NCBI GenBank assembly: GCA_036491115.1
Contig: DASXCQ010000058.1
Coordinates: 1-64,000, forward strand
Length of the DNA stretch: 64,000 nucleotides
Direction of reading: 5' to 3'
From: DATEPR01 sp036491115
GTDB lineage: Bacteria; Actinomycetota; Actinomycetes; Mycobacteriales; Pseudonocardiaceae
The number at the start of each line of letters is the position of its first letter. The stretch's first letter is position 1. Below, piece by piece: positions 52,173 through 61,924 of this stretch. The notes under the pieces were generated by a model. That model searched no databases, was not told where the DNA came from, and was given only the letters and a program-made list of their open reading frames with translations. Position numbers and translations under genes: made by a program.

Positions 52173-53003
52173 ATGCGACTGCTGACGTTCCACACCGAGT
52201 CGGGCACCAGCGCCGGCCGGCTCGACGGCGACACCGTCGTCGAGCTGCCCTTCGCCGACGTCCGCGCCCTGCTGACGCGACCCGACTGGCGGGACGTCGC
52301 GACGCAGGACGGGCCGACCCGGCCGTTGGACTCGGTGCGGCTGGCGCCCGTCGTGCCGCAGCCCGCGAAGATCATCTGCGTCGGCCTGAACTACGCCCAG
52401 CACATCGACGAGATGGGCCGGGGCCGGCCGGACTACCCGACGCTGTTCGCCAAGTACGCGCTCTCGCTGATCGGGCCGTTCGACCCGATCGTGGTGCCCT
52501 CGGTGTCCACGACGGTGGACTGGGAGGTCGAGCTGGGCCTGGTGATCGGCGCGCCGACCCGGCACGTGTCGCCGGAGAGCGCGCTGGCCGGGGTCGCCGG
52601 CTGGACCGTGTTCAACGACGTGAGCGTCCGCGACTTCCAGAACCGCACCACGCAGTTCCTGGCCGGCAAGACGTTCGAGTCCACGACACCCGTCGGGCCG
52701 ACACTGGTGACCCGCGACGAGATCAGCCCGGACGGCCGGGGCCTTCCGGTGCGCTGCCTGGTGGACGACGTGGTGATGCAGGAGAGCAACACCGACGACC
52801 TGCTGTTCTCGCCGGCCGACATCGTGTCCTACGTCAGCCAGATCGTCACCCTGGAGCCCGGCGACGTCATCGCCACCGGCACCCCCGGCGGCGTGGCCGC
52901 GGGCCGCGACCCGTCCCCGTGGCTGCGGCCCGGCCAGACCGTCGTCACCGAGGTCGAGGGCGTCGGCGTGCTGCGCAACACCTGCGTCGCCGAGCGGGCC
53001 TGA
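52173..53003 (+). CDS. Fumarylacetoacetate hydrolase family protein
   Basis: 276 residues. The FAH fold is clear: VGLNYAQHIDEMG, metal ligands in DWEVELGLVIG, FNDVSVRDFQ, and TGTPGGVA near the end. Members hydrolyse or decarboxylate fumarylpyruvate, 2-hydroxyhepta-dienedioates or oxaloacetate. It could serve gentisate or homoprotocatechuate breakdown, but no such ring-cleaving gene is in the window. Confidence 0.9.
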   Translation: MRLLTFHTESGTSAGRLDGDTVVELPFADVRALLTRPDWRDVATQDGPTRPLDSVRLAPVVPQPAKIICVGLNYAQHIDEMGRGRPDYPTLFAKYALSLIGPFDPIVVPSVSTTVDWEVELGLVIGAPTRHVSPESALAGVAGWTVFNDVSVRDFQNRTTQFLAGKTFESTTPVGPTLVTRDEISPDGRGLPVRCLVDDVVMQESNTDDLLFSPADIVSYVSQIVTLEPGDVIATGTPGGVAAGRDPSPWLRPGQTVVTEVEGVGVLRNTCVAERA

Positions 53004-53004
53004 C

Positions 53005-53643
53005 CTACCCGGCGAAGTCGATCCGCATCACCACCCGGCGCAGGGTCGGGTGGGTGACCTCCTGGAAGCCCGCGTCCTGGAACACCTGGCGGGCGCCGAC
53101 GTGCAGCTCTCCCCAGGTGACCACCCGGCCCGGCTCGGTGATCATCGGGTACGCCTCCAGCGCGGCCGCGCCCCGCTCGCGGGCGAAGTCGATCGTCGCG
53201 GCGGCCAGGGCGTAGGTCAGGCCGCGACCGCGGCAGCCCGGGCGGACCAGCAGGCAGGTCACGGCCCAGACGCCGTCGTCGGCCTTGTCCTCGTGCCGCC
53301 CTGCCCACACCACCCGGGACGTGCGCAGCTTCGGGTAGGCGGTGCGCGGCCGGACCGCGGCCCAGCCGGCGGGCTCGCCGTCCACGTAGGCCACCAGGCC
53401 GGCGGTGGTCGGCGCGTCCGGCTCACCGCACGCGGTCTGCTCACGCAGCATCGCGGTCCGCTGCTCCTGGGTGGAGTCGCGCCAGATCCAGCCGGCGATG
53501 GTGAATCGCTGGCACAGGCACCGGTGCGCGTCGGCCGCGCCGAACACGGCCTGGATGTCGGCCCAGGTCGCCTCGTTGGCCGGGACGATCCGCACGTCCT
53601 GGTCGGTGATCGGCTGCACGCCCGTCATCATGCCGCCGGTCAC
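53005..53643 (-). CDS. GNAT-family acetyltransferase
   Basis: 212 residues. Acetyl-CoA loop VRPGCRGRGLTYALAAA and the HRCLCQRF region with paired Cys fit a common actinobacterial GNAT of unknown substrate. The GTG at 53643 overlaps the DinB-type gene stop (GTGA); ATG codons four and five codons in are alternatives. Confidence 0.85.
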   Translation of the reverse strand: MTGGMMTGVQPITDQDVRIVPANEATWADIQAVFGAADAHRCLCQRFTIAGWIWRDSTQEQRTAMLREQTACGEPDAPTTAGLVAYVDGEPAGWAAVRPRTAYPKLRTSRVVWAGRHEDKADDGVWAVTCLLVRPGCRGRGLTYALAAATIDFARERGAAALEAYPMITEPGRVVTWGELHVGARQVFQDAGFQEVTHPTLRRVVMRIDFAG

Positions 53644-54176
53644 CGCGGCGGGTCCTCACCGACGACGCCGTCCACCGCCTCGCGGAACAGGTCGGCGTGG
53701 CCGACGTGCCGGGCGTACTCGTCGTGCACGTCGATCAGCACCCGCCGCAGGTTGGGCGACCAGCCCTCGCGGACCGACGGCCGGTCCACTCCACCGTCGG
53801 CCAGCACGTCGGCCCAGGCGGCCCTGGATCGCCGCACGGCGTCGTGCCACAGGCCGTACAGCTCGTCGGGCGTGTCGTCGGCCGCCGAGTGCCACTCCCA
53901 CTCGGGGTCGGCTGCGAAGTCGATCCCGGCCCACGGTTCGCCGATCGGTTGGCCGGTCAGGTCGCCCGCCGTGCGGCTGTCCTCGACCAGGGCGAGGTGC
54001 TTGATCAGGCCGCCCAGGGTCATCTCGGACGGCGGGAAGCGCCGGTTGAGGGCAGTGGCGTCCAGGCCGCCGGACTTCCACGCGAAGGTGGCGCGCGAGC
54101 GGTCCAGCGCGAACAGCAGTATCTCGGCCTCGCCCGCGGTCCGGGACGGCTGGCGAATGGTCATGTCCTCGGTCAT
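53640..54176 (-). CDS. DinB/DUF664 family protein
   Basis: 178 residues, four-helix DinB-like fold related to mycothiol-dependent maleylpyruvate isomerases. Landmarks are MTLGGLIKHLALVED, EWEWHSAADDT and the metal-type HDEYARHVGHADLFREA with clustered His. It is coupled to the GNAT gene and divergent from a WYL regulator, which may control it. Confidence 0.88.
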   Translation of the reverse strand: MTEDMTIRQPSRTAGEAEILLFALDRSRATFAWKSGGLDATALNRRFPPSEMTLGGLIKHLALVEDSRTAGDLTGQPIGEPWAGIDFAADPEWEWHSAADDTPDELYGLWHDAVRRSRAAWADVLADGGVDRPSVREGWSPNLRRVLIDVHDEYARHVGHADLFREAVDGVVGEDPPR

Positions 54177-54195
54177 GCGGGCACCGTAGAGTCGG

Positions 54196-54218
54196 TTCCG
54201 GACGTTCCACTTCCGGAA
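54196..54218. promoter_or_regulatory. Repeated TTCCGGA sites between DinB and WYL genes
   Basis: TTCCGGA at 54196 and the palindromic TTCCGGAA at 54211 are spaced 15 bases in the 51-base divergent gap. They are candidate binding sites for the WYL regulator. Confidence 0.4.
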
Positions 54219-54227
54219 TGAGAACTC

Positions 54228-55181
54228 ATGACCACGAGTCCCACCGGGCGCGCCCTGCTCACCCTGGAACTGGTGCAGGCCAGCCCCGGCATCACGGCGG
54301 ACCGGCTGGCCGACAAGCTCGGCGTCACCGAGCGGGCCGCCCGCCGGTACGTGGGCATGCTGCGCGAGGCCGGCATCCCGGTCGAGTCGGCGCGCGGGCC
54401 CTACGGCGGCTACCGGCTGGGCCGGGGACTGCGGCTGCCGCCGCTGGTGTTCACCGCCACCGAGGCGCTCGGCCTGGTGATGGCCGTGCTGGACGGCCAC
54501 CACGACGCAGGTGACCCCACCGACCTGGTGGGCAAGGCGCTGGGCAAGATCATCCGGGCGCTGCCCGAACCGGTGGCCGCGCAGGCGGAGGCGGTCCGCA
54601 GGACCACGGCGCCGGCACCGGACCGAGGCGCCGCCCGGCCCGACCCGGACACCACGACGGCGCTGGTGACGGCGTGCTCGCAGCACCGGCGGGTGCGCGT
54701 CGGCTACCGCTCCGAGGCCGGCACCGAGTGGACCACCGACGTGGACCCGTGGGCGGTGGTGGTGCGGCACGGCCGGTGGTACCTGCTGTGCCACGCACAC
54801 GCCGCCGACGCGCTGCGGGCCTACCGGATCGACCGGGTTCGCGGTGTCGAACCACTGGCGGCGACGTTCGACCCGCCAGCCGATCTCGACCCGATCGGGC
54901 TATTGGAGGACCATCTCGCGGTCGGTTGGGAGTACGCGGCCGAGGTGGTCATCGACGCGCCGATCCGCAGGGTGCGCCGGTGCGTGTCGCGGGCCATCGG
55001 CACGCTCAGTGCCATCGACGACGACACGACACTGCTGGTCGGCACCACCGGCAACCCGTCCTGGTACGTCGAGGAGCTCACCGCGATCCCGGGGCCGTTC
55101 CGGATCATCGGGTGCGCCGAGCTGCGGGACGCGGCCACCGTGCTGGGCCGCAGGCTGCTCGTGGCGGGCACCACGGGCTGA
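54228..55181 (+). CDS. WYL-domain transcriptional regulator (DeoR/YafY type)
   Basis: 317 residues. The N-terminal winged helix is GITADRLADKLGVTERAARR then GPYGGYRLG. The central WYL domain has GRWYLLCHA and AYRIDRVRGVEPL, followed by a C-terminal WCX extension. Such proteins sense ligands such as nucleotides. It is divergent from DinB/GNAT. Confidence 0.9.
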   Translation: MTTSPTGRALLTLELVQASPGITADRLADKLGVTERAARRYVGMLREAGIPVESARGPYGGYRLGRGLRLPPLVFTATEALGLVMAVLDGHHDAGDPTDLVGKALGKIIRALPEPVAAQAEAVRRTTAPAPDRGAARPDPDTTTALVTACSQHRRVRVGYRSEAGTEWTTDVDPWAVVVRHGRWYLLCHAHAADALRAYRIDRVRGVEPLAATFDPPADLDPIGLLEDHLAVGWEYAAEVVIDAPIRRVRRCVSRAIGTLSAIDDDTTLLVGTTGNPSWYVEELTAIPGPFRIIGCAELRDAATVLGRRLLVAGTTG

Positions 55182-55204
55182 GCTCGACTGGCTATCCTGC
55201 GACC

Positions 55205-55879
55205 ATGGCAGGCAGCGTGCCGACCGCTCGACCGGCTGTCGCGTTCGCCGGCATCGCCGGGTTGGCGGCCGGCGCGGCGCTGATCGTGCTGCTCGCGCTG
55301 ATCCCGCCCACCGACGAGATCAGCGTGACGCGCCAGACGATCAGCCAGTACGGCCTGACCGACGGCAAGTGGGTGTTCAACCTCGCGGTGCTCCTGGTGG
55401 CGGCCGGTTCCGCGGTGATCATCGGGCGGCTCCGGTGGGAGCGCAGGCTGCCGACGGCGTCGATCGTCCTTGGTACACTGTGGACGATCAGCCTGCTGGT
55501 GATCGTGTCGTTCCCCAAGGCGAACTGGGCCGTGGTCAACGGGTTCAACCTCGGTGGGACCGTGCACCGGGGAGCCAGCCTGGTCGGCTTCGGGTGCCTG
55601 CCGTTCGCGGTGCTCGCCGCGGCACGGACCGCGTTCCCCGACTCGCCCGGCAGGCGGTTCGCGGCCCGGTTGTTCGCCGTGCTGTCGTTGGCCTGGTTCG
55701 GGGCCATTCTGGTCGCGGTCGCCGTGGCGGCGGTGACCGATCAGCGGTGGTGGCAACTGATTCCGCTGGGCGCGGTGGAACGCGGCATGGCGCTCACCGA
55801 CCTGATCGCGCTCACCCTGCTGGCGCTGCCCACGGTGGCGGCCCGAGTACCCAGAGCAACGCCGGCCGTGGTCGGCTGA
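55205..55879 (+). CDS. DUF998 family membrane protein
   Basis: 224 residues with about six hydrophobic helices. The conserved SVTRQTISQYGL after the first helix and NLGGTVHRGASLVGF are DUF998-like. Function unknown. It follows the WYL regulator by 23 bases and may be co-transcribed. Confidence 0.8.
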   Translation: MAGSVPTARPAVAFAGIAGLAAGAALIVLLALIPPTDEISVTRQTISQYGLTDGKWVFNLAVLLVAAGSAVIIGRLRWERRLPTASIVLGTLWTISLLVIVSFPKANWAVVNGFNLGGTVHRGASLVGFGCLPFAVLAAARTAFPDSPGRRFAARLFAVLSLAWFGAILVAVAVAAVTDQRWWQLIPLGAVERGMALTDLIALTLLALPTVAARVPRATPAVVG

Positions 55880-55920
55880 TTCGCCGTGTGGTTGTCGGTG
55901 GTTGTTGGCACGATGCACGC

Positions 55921-56637
55921 ATGACTGTGACCGGACGTCTCGAACTCGTCGCCCTCGACGCGGCCGACATCGAGAGACTCGCCTCGTTCTACACGCAACT
56001 CACCGGATGGGAGATCGTCCGGAGGGACACGGACTGGATCGCGATGCGCGCGCCGGACGGCCAGGAGATCGCGTTCCAGCAGGCGCCCGACCACGTGGCG
56101 CCGAAGTGGCCGGGACAGGAGCTGCCGCAGCAGGTGCACCTCGACCTGTGGATCGAGGACACCAAGGCAGCCGCCGAGAAGGCGATCGCACTCGGCGCCA
56201 CCCACCTGGCGGACGGCGCCAACTGGATCACCCTGGCCGACCCGGCAGGTCACCCGTTCGACCTGTGCCAGAAGGACGGCGTCGGTCCGGTGATGCAGCT
56301 GTTCGCGGCCACGCTGGACGCGCCTGCCGCGTCGACGCTGGCCCACTTCTACGGTGACCTGATGGGCATGGAGGTCACCTACGACGGTCCGGAGGGCGCG
56401 CTGATCTCCGGCGACGGCAAGAACGTGCTGTTCCAGCAGATCGAGCACTACCAGCCGCCGAGGTGGCCCGACCCGGCGTACCCGCAGCAGGCCCATCTGG
56501 ACATCCTGGTCGACGACCTGGACACGGGCCAGGCGCGGGCGTTGGAGTTGGGTGCGACACGGTTGGACGGCCAGACCGAGACCTTCCGCGTCTTCGCCGA
56601 CCCGGCAGGTCATCCGTTCTGCCTCTGCCTGGCGTAG
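55921..56637 (+). CDS. Two-domain VOC (glyoxalase/bleomycin-resistance-like) protein
   Basis: 238 residues built of two homologous halves (1-118 and 120-238). Each has a FYTQLTGWE/FYGDLMGME helix, a QQVHLD/QQAHLD strand and a closing ADPAGHPF-(D/C)LC motif. The repeated His and the HPF motif keep some VOC metal-site character. It could be an enzyme or a small-molecule-binding resistance protein; context does not decide. Confidence 0.88.
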   Translation: MTVTGRLELVALDAADIERLASFYTQLTGWEIVRRDTDWIAMRAPDGQEIAFQQAPDHVAPKWPGQELPQQVHLDLWIEDTKAAAEKAIALGATHLADGANWITLADPAGHPFDLCQKDGVGPVMQLFAATLDAPAASTLAHFYGDLMGMEVTYDGPEGALISGDGKNVLFQQIEHYQPPRWPDPAYPQQAHLDILVDDLDTGQARALELGATRLDGQTETFRVFADPAGHPFCLCLA

Positions 56638-56665
56638 TATCGCGCGTTCTTGACGGCCGTCTAGG

Positions 56666-57076
56666 ATGCCGCGCATGGACGCAGCGGCTCCTGGTCCGGA
56701 GGTGACGGTCGAGCGCCGGCTGGAATGGCACGACACCGACGCGGCGGGGCACCACCACCATTCGTCGATCCTCCGCTGGGCAGAGGACGCCGAAGCGGAG
56801 TTGCTCCGCCGCCTGGGCATCGAGTGGCTGTTCGGCCGGACGCCACGGGTGCACTACGAGGTGGACTACCGCGCGCGGCTGTGGTTCGGCGACCCGGTGT
56901 CGATCCGGCTGTGGGTGGCGGCTGTGGGGCGGACGTCGCTGACCTTCCGGTTCGAGGTGACCGGTCCGGCCGGGGTGGTGGCGTCCGGGTCGGTCGTGGC
57001 CGTGCACGCACTGCCCGACGGAGGTGCCACGCCGTGGCCGGACGAGGTGCGCGCGGCGCTGCGGGTGGCGCCATGA
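56666..57076 (+). CDS. Acyl-CoA thioesterase (4HBT hot-dog fold)
   Basis: 136 residues. EWHDTDAAGHHHHSSILRWAE contains the 4-hydroxybenzoyl-CoA-thioesterase Asp and a run of four His; HYEVDYRARLWFGD follows. ATG 56666 or 56675 may be the start. It is coupled by ATGA to the PaaX gene and convergent with an aromatic-CoA operon, so it probably releases CoA from an aromatic or cyclic acyl-CoA of that pathway. Confidence 0.88.
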   Translation: MPRMDAAAPGPEVTVERRLEWHDTDAAGHHHHSSILRWAEDAEAELLRRLGIEWLFGRTPRVHYEVDYRARLWFGDPVSIRLWVAAVGRTSLTFRFEVTGPAGVVASGSVVAVHALPDGGATPWPDEVRAALRVAP

Positions 57077-57915
57077 CCGACGATGAGTCCCCGCCAGGTC
57101 GGGTGGTCCAGCCGGGTCGGCTCATCGTGACGGTGTACGGGTTGTACGCCAGGGACGAGGGCGGTTGGCTGTCGGTGGCGTCGCTGGTGAGCCTGCTCGC
57201 CGACGTCGGCGTCGACGAGCAGGCGGTGCGGTCGTCGATCTCCCGGCTGAAGCGGCGCGGCATCCTGGAGGCGGTGCGCCGGGACGGCGCCGGTTACCAG
57301 TTGTCCCAGCAGGCGCAGGCGATTCTGGGTGAGGGCGACGTGCGGATCTTCCGCCGGTCGCGGCCGCCGCTGTCGGACGGCTGGCTGCTGGCGGTGTTCT
57401 CGGTTCCCGAGTCGGAGCGGAACAAGCGGCACGTGCTGCGCTCCCAGCTCACCCGGCTGGGCTTCGGCACGGCGGCGTCCGGCGTGTGGATCGCGCCCGC
57501 CCATCTCTACGAGCCGACGGCGGACATGTTGCGGCGCCTGGATCTCACCGGCAATGCCACCCTGTTCCGCGCGGATCACCTGGCTTTCGGTGACGTTGGC
57601 GAGAAGGTACGGCAGTGGTGGGACCTGGACCAGTTGGCCGCGCTGTACGAGCAGTTCCTGCGGGCGCACTCGTCGATGTCGCGCCGGTGGCGACGGCGGA
57701 CGTCGACCCGCCCGGCGGAAGCGTTCGCCGACTACGTGCGGGTGCTGACCGACTGGCGGCAGTTGCCCTATCTGGATCCCGGTCTGCCCGCGGAACTGCT
57801 GCCCGCGGACTGGATCGGCAGCCGCGCGGCCGACCTGTTCTTCACGCTCCAGGCCCAGTTGGCGAGCGCGGCCCGCGACCACGTGCGCGCGACGATCGCC
57901 CACCGGGCCGGCTGA
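57073..57915 (+). CDS. PaaX family transcriptional regulator
   Basis: 280 residues with N-terminal winged helix (VRSSISRLKRRGILEAV) and the long PaaX C-terminal region (WLLAVFSVPESERNKRH, LRSQLTRLGFGTAASGVWI). PaaX proteins respond to aromatic acyl-CoA esters. Co-translation with the thioesterase and the 10-base convergent gap to the operon suggest it regulates the aromatic-CoA genes. Confidence 0.9.
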   Translation: MTDDESPPGRVVQPGRLIVTVYGLYARDEGGWLSVASLVSLLADVGVDEQAVRSSISRLKRRGILEAVRRDGAGYQLSQQAQAILGEGDVRIFRRSRPPLSDGWLLAVFSVPESERNKRHVLRSQLTRLGFGTAASGVWIAPAHLYEPTADMLRRLDLTGNATLFRADHLAFGDVGEKVRQWWDLDQLAALYEQFLRAHSSMSRRWRRRTSTRPAEAFADYVRVLTDWRQLPYLDPGLPAELLPADWIGSRAADLFFTLQAQLASAARDHVRATIAHRAG

Positions 57916-57925
57916 GCGGGCGAAC

Positions 57926-60292
57926 CTACCGAGGGCGCCAGCGGCGGTGGGTGTCCTCGGCCCCGTTCGCGCGGACCAGCTCCAGGCGTGGCCTCGGTCC
58001 GTCCGTCCTGCCGGACTGGGGTGGGCGGCTGCCTGCCTGCCACGGGAGTGGCCATGTCACGCCGGGTCCTCGGTAGCCCTGGTCGGCCGCCGCGTGGAGT
58101 GTCCAGTTCGGATCGTAGAGGTGCGCCCTGCCCAGCAGGCACAGGTCGGCTCGGCCGGCCAGCAGGATCGAGTTCACGTCGTCGTACGACGAGATCGCGC
58201 CCACCGCCATCGTCGCCACGCCCAACTGGTTACGGATCCGGTCGGCGTACGGCGTCTGGTACGACCGCCCGAACGCCGGCCGCTCGTCCGGATGCACCTG
58301 CCCGGTCGACACGTCGATCACATCGGCACCGGCGGACGCGAACGCGCGCGCGATCGCCACCGAGTCCTCCGCCGTGCTCCCGCCGTCGTACCAGTCGGTC
58401 GCCGAGATCCGCACGCTCATCGGCCGGTCCGCCGGCCACACGTCCCGCATCGCGCGGAACACCTCCAGCGGGAACCGCAACCGGCCCTCGACGTCACCGC
58501 CGTAACCGTCGGTCCGCTGGTTGGTCAGCGGTGACAGGAACGACGACAGCAGATAGCCGTGCGCGCAGTGCAGTTCCAGCAGGTCGAACCCCGACCGCGA
58601 CGCCCGCAGCGTCGCATCGACGAACTGCTGCCGGAGCTCACCGAGGTCGGCCACCGACAGCTCCCTGGGCACCTGGCTGACACCGGGCCGGTAGGCCACC
58701 GGCGACGGCGCCACCACCTCCCAGTTGCCCTCCGCCAGCGGCTGGTCCATACCCTCCCACATCAGCCGGGTCGAACCCTTCCGGCCGGAATGTCCCAACT
58801 GGACACCGATCTTCGCCGCCGACGAGCCGTGCACGAAATCGGTGATCCGCCGCCACCGCACGGCCTGCTCGTCGGTGTAGAGACCGGTGCAGCCGGGCGT
58901 GATCCGGCCGACATCCGACACGCACACCATCTCGGTCATGACCAGGCCGGCTCCGCCGAGCGCCTTGCCGCCCAGGTGCACCAGGTGGAAGTCGTCCGGC
59001 ACGCCGTCGGTCGCGGTGTACATGTCCATCGGTGAGACGACAACCCGGTTGACCAACTCCAGTCCGCGCAGGCGGAACGGCTGGAACAGCGGCGGACACA
59101 CCTCGCCCGTGCCATGTCCAAGGTCCCGCGACCGACCGGCGAACCAGGCATCCACGTCGCCGACGAACTCGGGATCGCGGACCCGCAGGTTGTCATACGT
59201 CACCCGCCTGCTGCGCGTCATGATGTTGAACGCGAACTGCGTCGGGTCCTGGTCGACGTACTGGCCGAGGTTCTCGAACCACTCCAGACTGGCCTGCGCC
59301 GCCCGCTGGGTGGACTGCACCACCGGCCGGCGTTCCGCGTCGTAGGCGGTGAGCGCGTCGGCGACGGTCGGCTGCTCGTGCAGGCAGGCGACCAGCGCGA
59401 GCGCGTCCTCCATGGCCAGCTTGGTGCCCGACCCGATGGAGAAGTGGGCGGTGTGCGCCGCGTCGCCGAGCAGGATGACGTTGCCGTCGTACCACCGCTC
59501 GTTGCGGACCGTGGCGAACCGGACCCACTTCGAGTTGTTGACGAACAGGGTGGCGCCGTCGAGCTCGCCGGCGAAGATGTCGGCCACCAGGTCGACCGAC
59601 TTCTCGTCCGACTCCCCCGGCGGCAGGTGCACGGCGGCGAAACCGTCGAATCCGGCGCGCTGCCACACCGCGTCGCTCATCTCGACGATGAACGTGCTGT
59701 TGTGGGCGTCGTACGGGTAGCCGTGCACCTGCATGACGCCGTACGGGGTCTGCTTGACGTGGAACGTGAACGCGTCGAGCACCTTGTCGGTGCCCAGCCA
59801 CATGTACCGGCAGTGGCGGGTGTCCAGCGTCGGCCGGAACACGTCGGCGCGGCGGTTGCGCACGCCCGAATTGACGCCGTCGGCCGCCACCACGAGATCG
59901 TGGGTCGCGGCCAGCTCGTCGACGTCCGGTGCCTGGGTGGCGAACCGCACGTCCACACCGAGGTCGGCGCACCGCCGCTGCAGTATGCCCAGCAGCCGCT
60001 TGCGGCTCATCGCGGCGAACCGGTGGCCACCGCTGGTCAGCACGCGGCCGCGGAAGTGGACGTCGATGTCGTCCCAGTGCGCGAACTCCCGCTCCATCCG
60101 CTGGTGGATCCAGTCGTCGGCGTGCTCGATGCCGCCCAGGGTCTCGTCGGAGAAGACCACGCCGAAGCCGAACGTGTCGTCGGCCGCGTTGCGCTCCCAC
60201 ACCGTGATCTCGTCGGCCGGGCCGAGTTGCTTGGCCAGCGCGGCGAAGTACAGCCCACCGGGACCGCCGCCGATCACCGCGATGCGCATCAT
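57926..60292 (-). CDS. Fused aryl-CoA FAD monooxygenase / OYE-like reductase (2-aminobenzoyl-CoA or salicylyl-CoA type)
   Basis: 788 residues. The N-terminal half (1-395) is a group A flavin monooxygenase: GGGPGGLYFA at 8-17 and GDAAHTAHFSIGSG. The C-terminal half (400-760) is an old-yellow-enzyme FMN domain (HGYLLSSFLSPLTN, ISATDWYDGG). The same fusion is known in 2-aminobenzoyl-CoA monooxygenase/reductase and in proteins annotated as salicylyl-CoA 5-hydroxylase. The ATG overlaps the CoA-ligase stop. RidA in the operon favours the amino substrate. Confidence 0.88.
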   Translation of the reverse strand: MMRIAVIGGGPGGLYFAALAKQLGPADEITVWERNAADDTFGFGVVFSDETLGGIEHADDWIHQRMEREFAHWDDIDVHFRGRVLTSGGHRFAAMSRKRLLGILQRRCADLGVDVRFATQAPDVDELAATHDLVVAADGVNSGVRNRRADVFRPTLDTRHCRYMWLGTDKVLDAFTFHVKQTPYGVMQVHGYPYDAHNSTFIVEMSDAVWQRAGFDGFAAVHLPPGESDEKSVDLVADIFAGELDGATLFVNNSKWVRFATVRNERWYDGNVILLGDAAHTAHFSIGSGTKLAMEDALALVACLHEQPTVADALTAYDAERRPVVQSTQRAAQASLEWFENLGQYVDQDPTQFAFNIMTRSRRVTYDNLRVRDPEFVGDVDAWFAGRSRDLGHGTGEVCPPLFQPFRLRGLELVNRVVVSPMDMYTATDGVPDDFHLVHLGGKALGGAGLVMTEMVCVSDVGRITPGCTGLYTDEQAVRWRRITDFVHGSSAAKIGVQLGHSGRKGSTRLMWEGMDQPLAEGNWEVVAPSPVAYRPGVSQVPRELSVADLGELRQQFVDATLRASRSGFDLLELHCAHGYLLSSFLSPLTNQRTDGYGGDVEGRLRFPLEVFRAMRDVWPADRPMSVRISATDWYDGGSTAEDSVAIARAFASAGADVIDVSTGQVHPDERPAFGRSYQTPYADRIRNQLGVATMAVGAISSYDDVNSILLAGRADLCLLGRAHLYDPNWTLHAAADQGYRGPGVTWPLPWQAGSRPPQSGRTDGPRPRLELVRANGAEDTHRRWRPR

Positions 60293-61878
60293 CGCCTCCC
60301 GCCGCGGAGCAGGAACCGCTGGAGCTTGCCGGTCGCGCTGCGCGGCAGGTCGGCCACGAACTCCACGGCTCTCGGATACTTGTAGGGCGCGATCCGCTGC
60401 TTGGTGAAGTCCTGCAACGCCGACACCAGCGCGTCGTCCGCGGTCACGCCGGCGCGCGGCACGACGAACGCCGTGACGATCTCGCCCCGGTCCGCGTCCG
60501 GCACGCCCACCACACAGCAGTCCAGCACGTCAGGATGCGCCAGCAGCGCCTCCTCGACGTCGGGGCCTGCGATGTTGTAGCCGGACGACACGATCATGTC
60601 GTCGTTGCGCGCCAGGTAGTGCAGGTAGCCGTCGGCGTCCGCGACGAACGTGTCACCGGTGAGGTTCCAGCCGTTGCGCACGTACACCGACTGGCGGTCG
60701 TCGGCGAGGTAGCGGCAGCCGGTCGGGCCCTTCACCGCCAACCGGCCCGGTGTGCCGGGCGGCACCGGTTCGCCCTCGGCGTCCAGCAGCGTGGCGCGGT
60801 AGCCGGGGACCGCCTTGCCGGTGGCGCCCGGCCGGATGTCGTCGTCGGCGGCGGACACGAACACGTGCAGCATCTCGGTGGAGCCGATGCCGTCGATCAG
60901 GCGCAGCCCGGTCGCGTCGTGGAACGCCCGCCAGGTCGCCTCCGGTAGGTGTTCGCCCGCCGACACCGCGCGGCGCAGGCTGCGCAGGCTCGCGGCCCGG
61001 CCGGAGCGGAGCATGGCCCGGTACGCGGTGGGCGCGGTGAAGCACACCGACACCTCGTTGGCCTCGATGACGTCGGCGAGTTCGTCCGGTGTCGCCTTCT
61101 CGATCAGCAGCGTGGCCGCGCCGACCCGCAGCGGGAACAGCAGCAGGCCGCCCAGTCCGAAGGTGAACGCCAGCGGCGGTGTGCCGGTGAACACGTCGTC
61201 GGCGACGGGCCGCACGATGTGGCGGGAGAACGTGTCGGCCACAGCGAGCACGTCGCGGTGGAAGTGCATGGTGGCCTTGGGCCGGCCCGTGGTGCCGGAC
61301 GTGAACGCGAGCAGCGCCACGTCGTCGGCGAACGTGTCCACCGGCGGGAAATCGTCCGGCGCGCCGTCGATGCGGGCGGTGAGATCGTCGGACAGGATGA
61401 CGGGTGCGCCACCGAGATCGGCGGCCAGCAGGTCGTCGGCGAACCGCACGTCGCACAGTGCCAGATCGGGCCTGCTGATGCCGGCGATGGCGGTGAGTTC
61501 GGCCGCCCGCAGCAGCGGCATCGTCGCGACCACCACCGCGCCCGCCTCGACCACGGCCAGCCAGCAGGCGGCCAGCCACGGATTGTTAGGCCCGCGCAAC
61601 AGCACGCGATTGCCCGGGACGACGCCGAGTTGGTCGGTGAGCACCCTGGCGATCCGGCTGACCGTCGAGCGGAGCTCGCCGTACGTCCAGCACCGCCCGT
61701 CGGGGGTGAGCAGGCAGCGCCGGTCCGGATCGACGGCGTCGAGCAGCTCCACGGCACAGTTCAGCCGCTCGGGGTAACGCAGTTCCGGCAGGTCGGTGAC
61801 GAACTCCGGCCACGAGGCCACCGGCGGTAGGTGGTCCCGACAGAACGTGTCCACATGAGCGGAGCCCTGCGCTGTCAT
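60289..61878 (-). CDS. Aryl-CoA ligase (benzoate/2-aminobenzoate-CoA ligase family)
   Basis: 529 residues, adenylate-forming. P-loop TSGTTGRPK at 193-201, YRAMLRSGRA, GIGSTEMLHVF (A5 motif typical of benzoate-CoA ligases), and the C-terminal catalytic Lys in ATGKLQ. It activates the aromatic acid to its CoA ester for the fused hydroxylase, whose gene it overlaps. Confidence 0.9.
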   Translation of the reverse strand: MTAQGSAHVDTFCRDHLPPVASWPEFVTDLPELRYPERLNCAVELLDAVDPDRRCLLTPDGRCWTYGELRSTVSRIARVLTDQLGVVPGNRVLLRGPNNPWLAACWLAVVEAGAVVVATMPLLRAAELTAIAGISRPDLALCDVRFADDLLAADLGGAPVILSDDLTARIDGAPDDFPPVDTFADDVALLAFTSGTTGRPKATMHFHRDVLAVADTFSRHIVRPVADDVFTGTPPLAFTFGLGGLLLFPLRVGAATLLIEKATPDELADVIEANEVSVCFTAPTAYRAMLRSGRAASLRSLRRAVSAGEHLPEATWRAFHDATGLRLIDGIGSTEMLHVFVSAADDDIRPGATGKAVPGYRATLLDAEGEPVPPGTPGRLAVKGPTGCRYLADDRQSVYVRNGWNLTGDTFVADADGYLHYLARNDDMIVSSGYNIAGPDVEEALLAHPDVLDCCVVGVPDADRGEIVTAFVVPRAGVTADDALVSALQDFTKQRIAPYKYPRAVEFVADLPRSATGKLQRFLLRGGRR

Positions 61879-61924
61879 GGTCCAAGTATTCTCTGTTGGT
61901 GACGACAGTCAAGGCTACGACAGG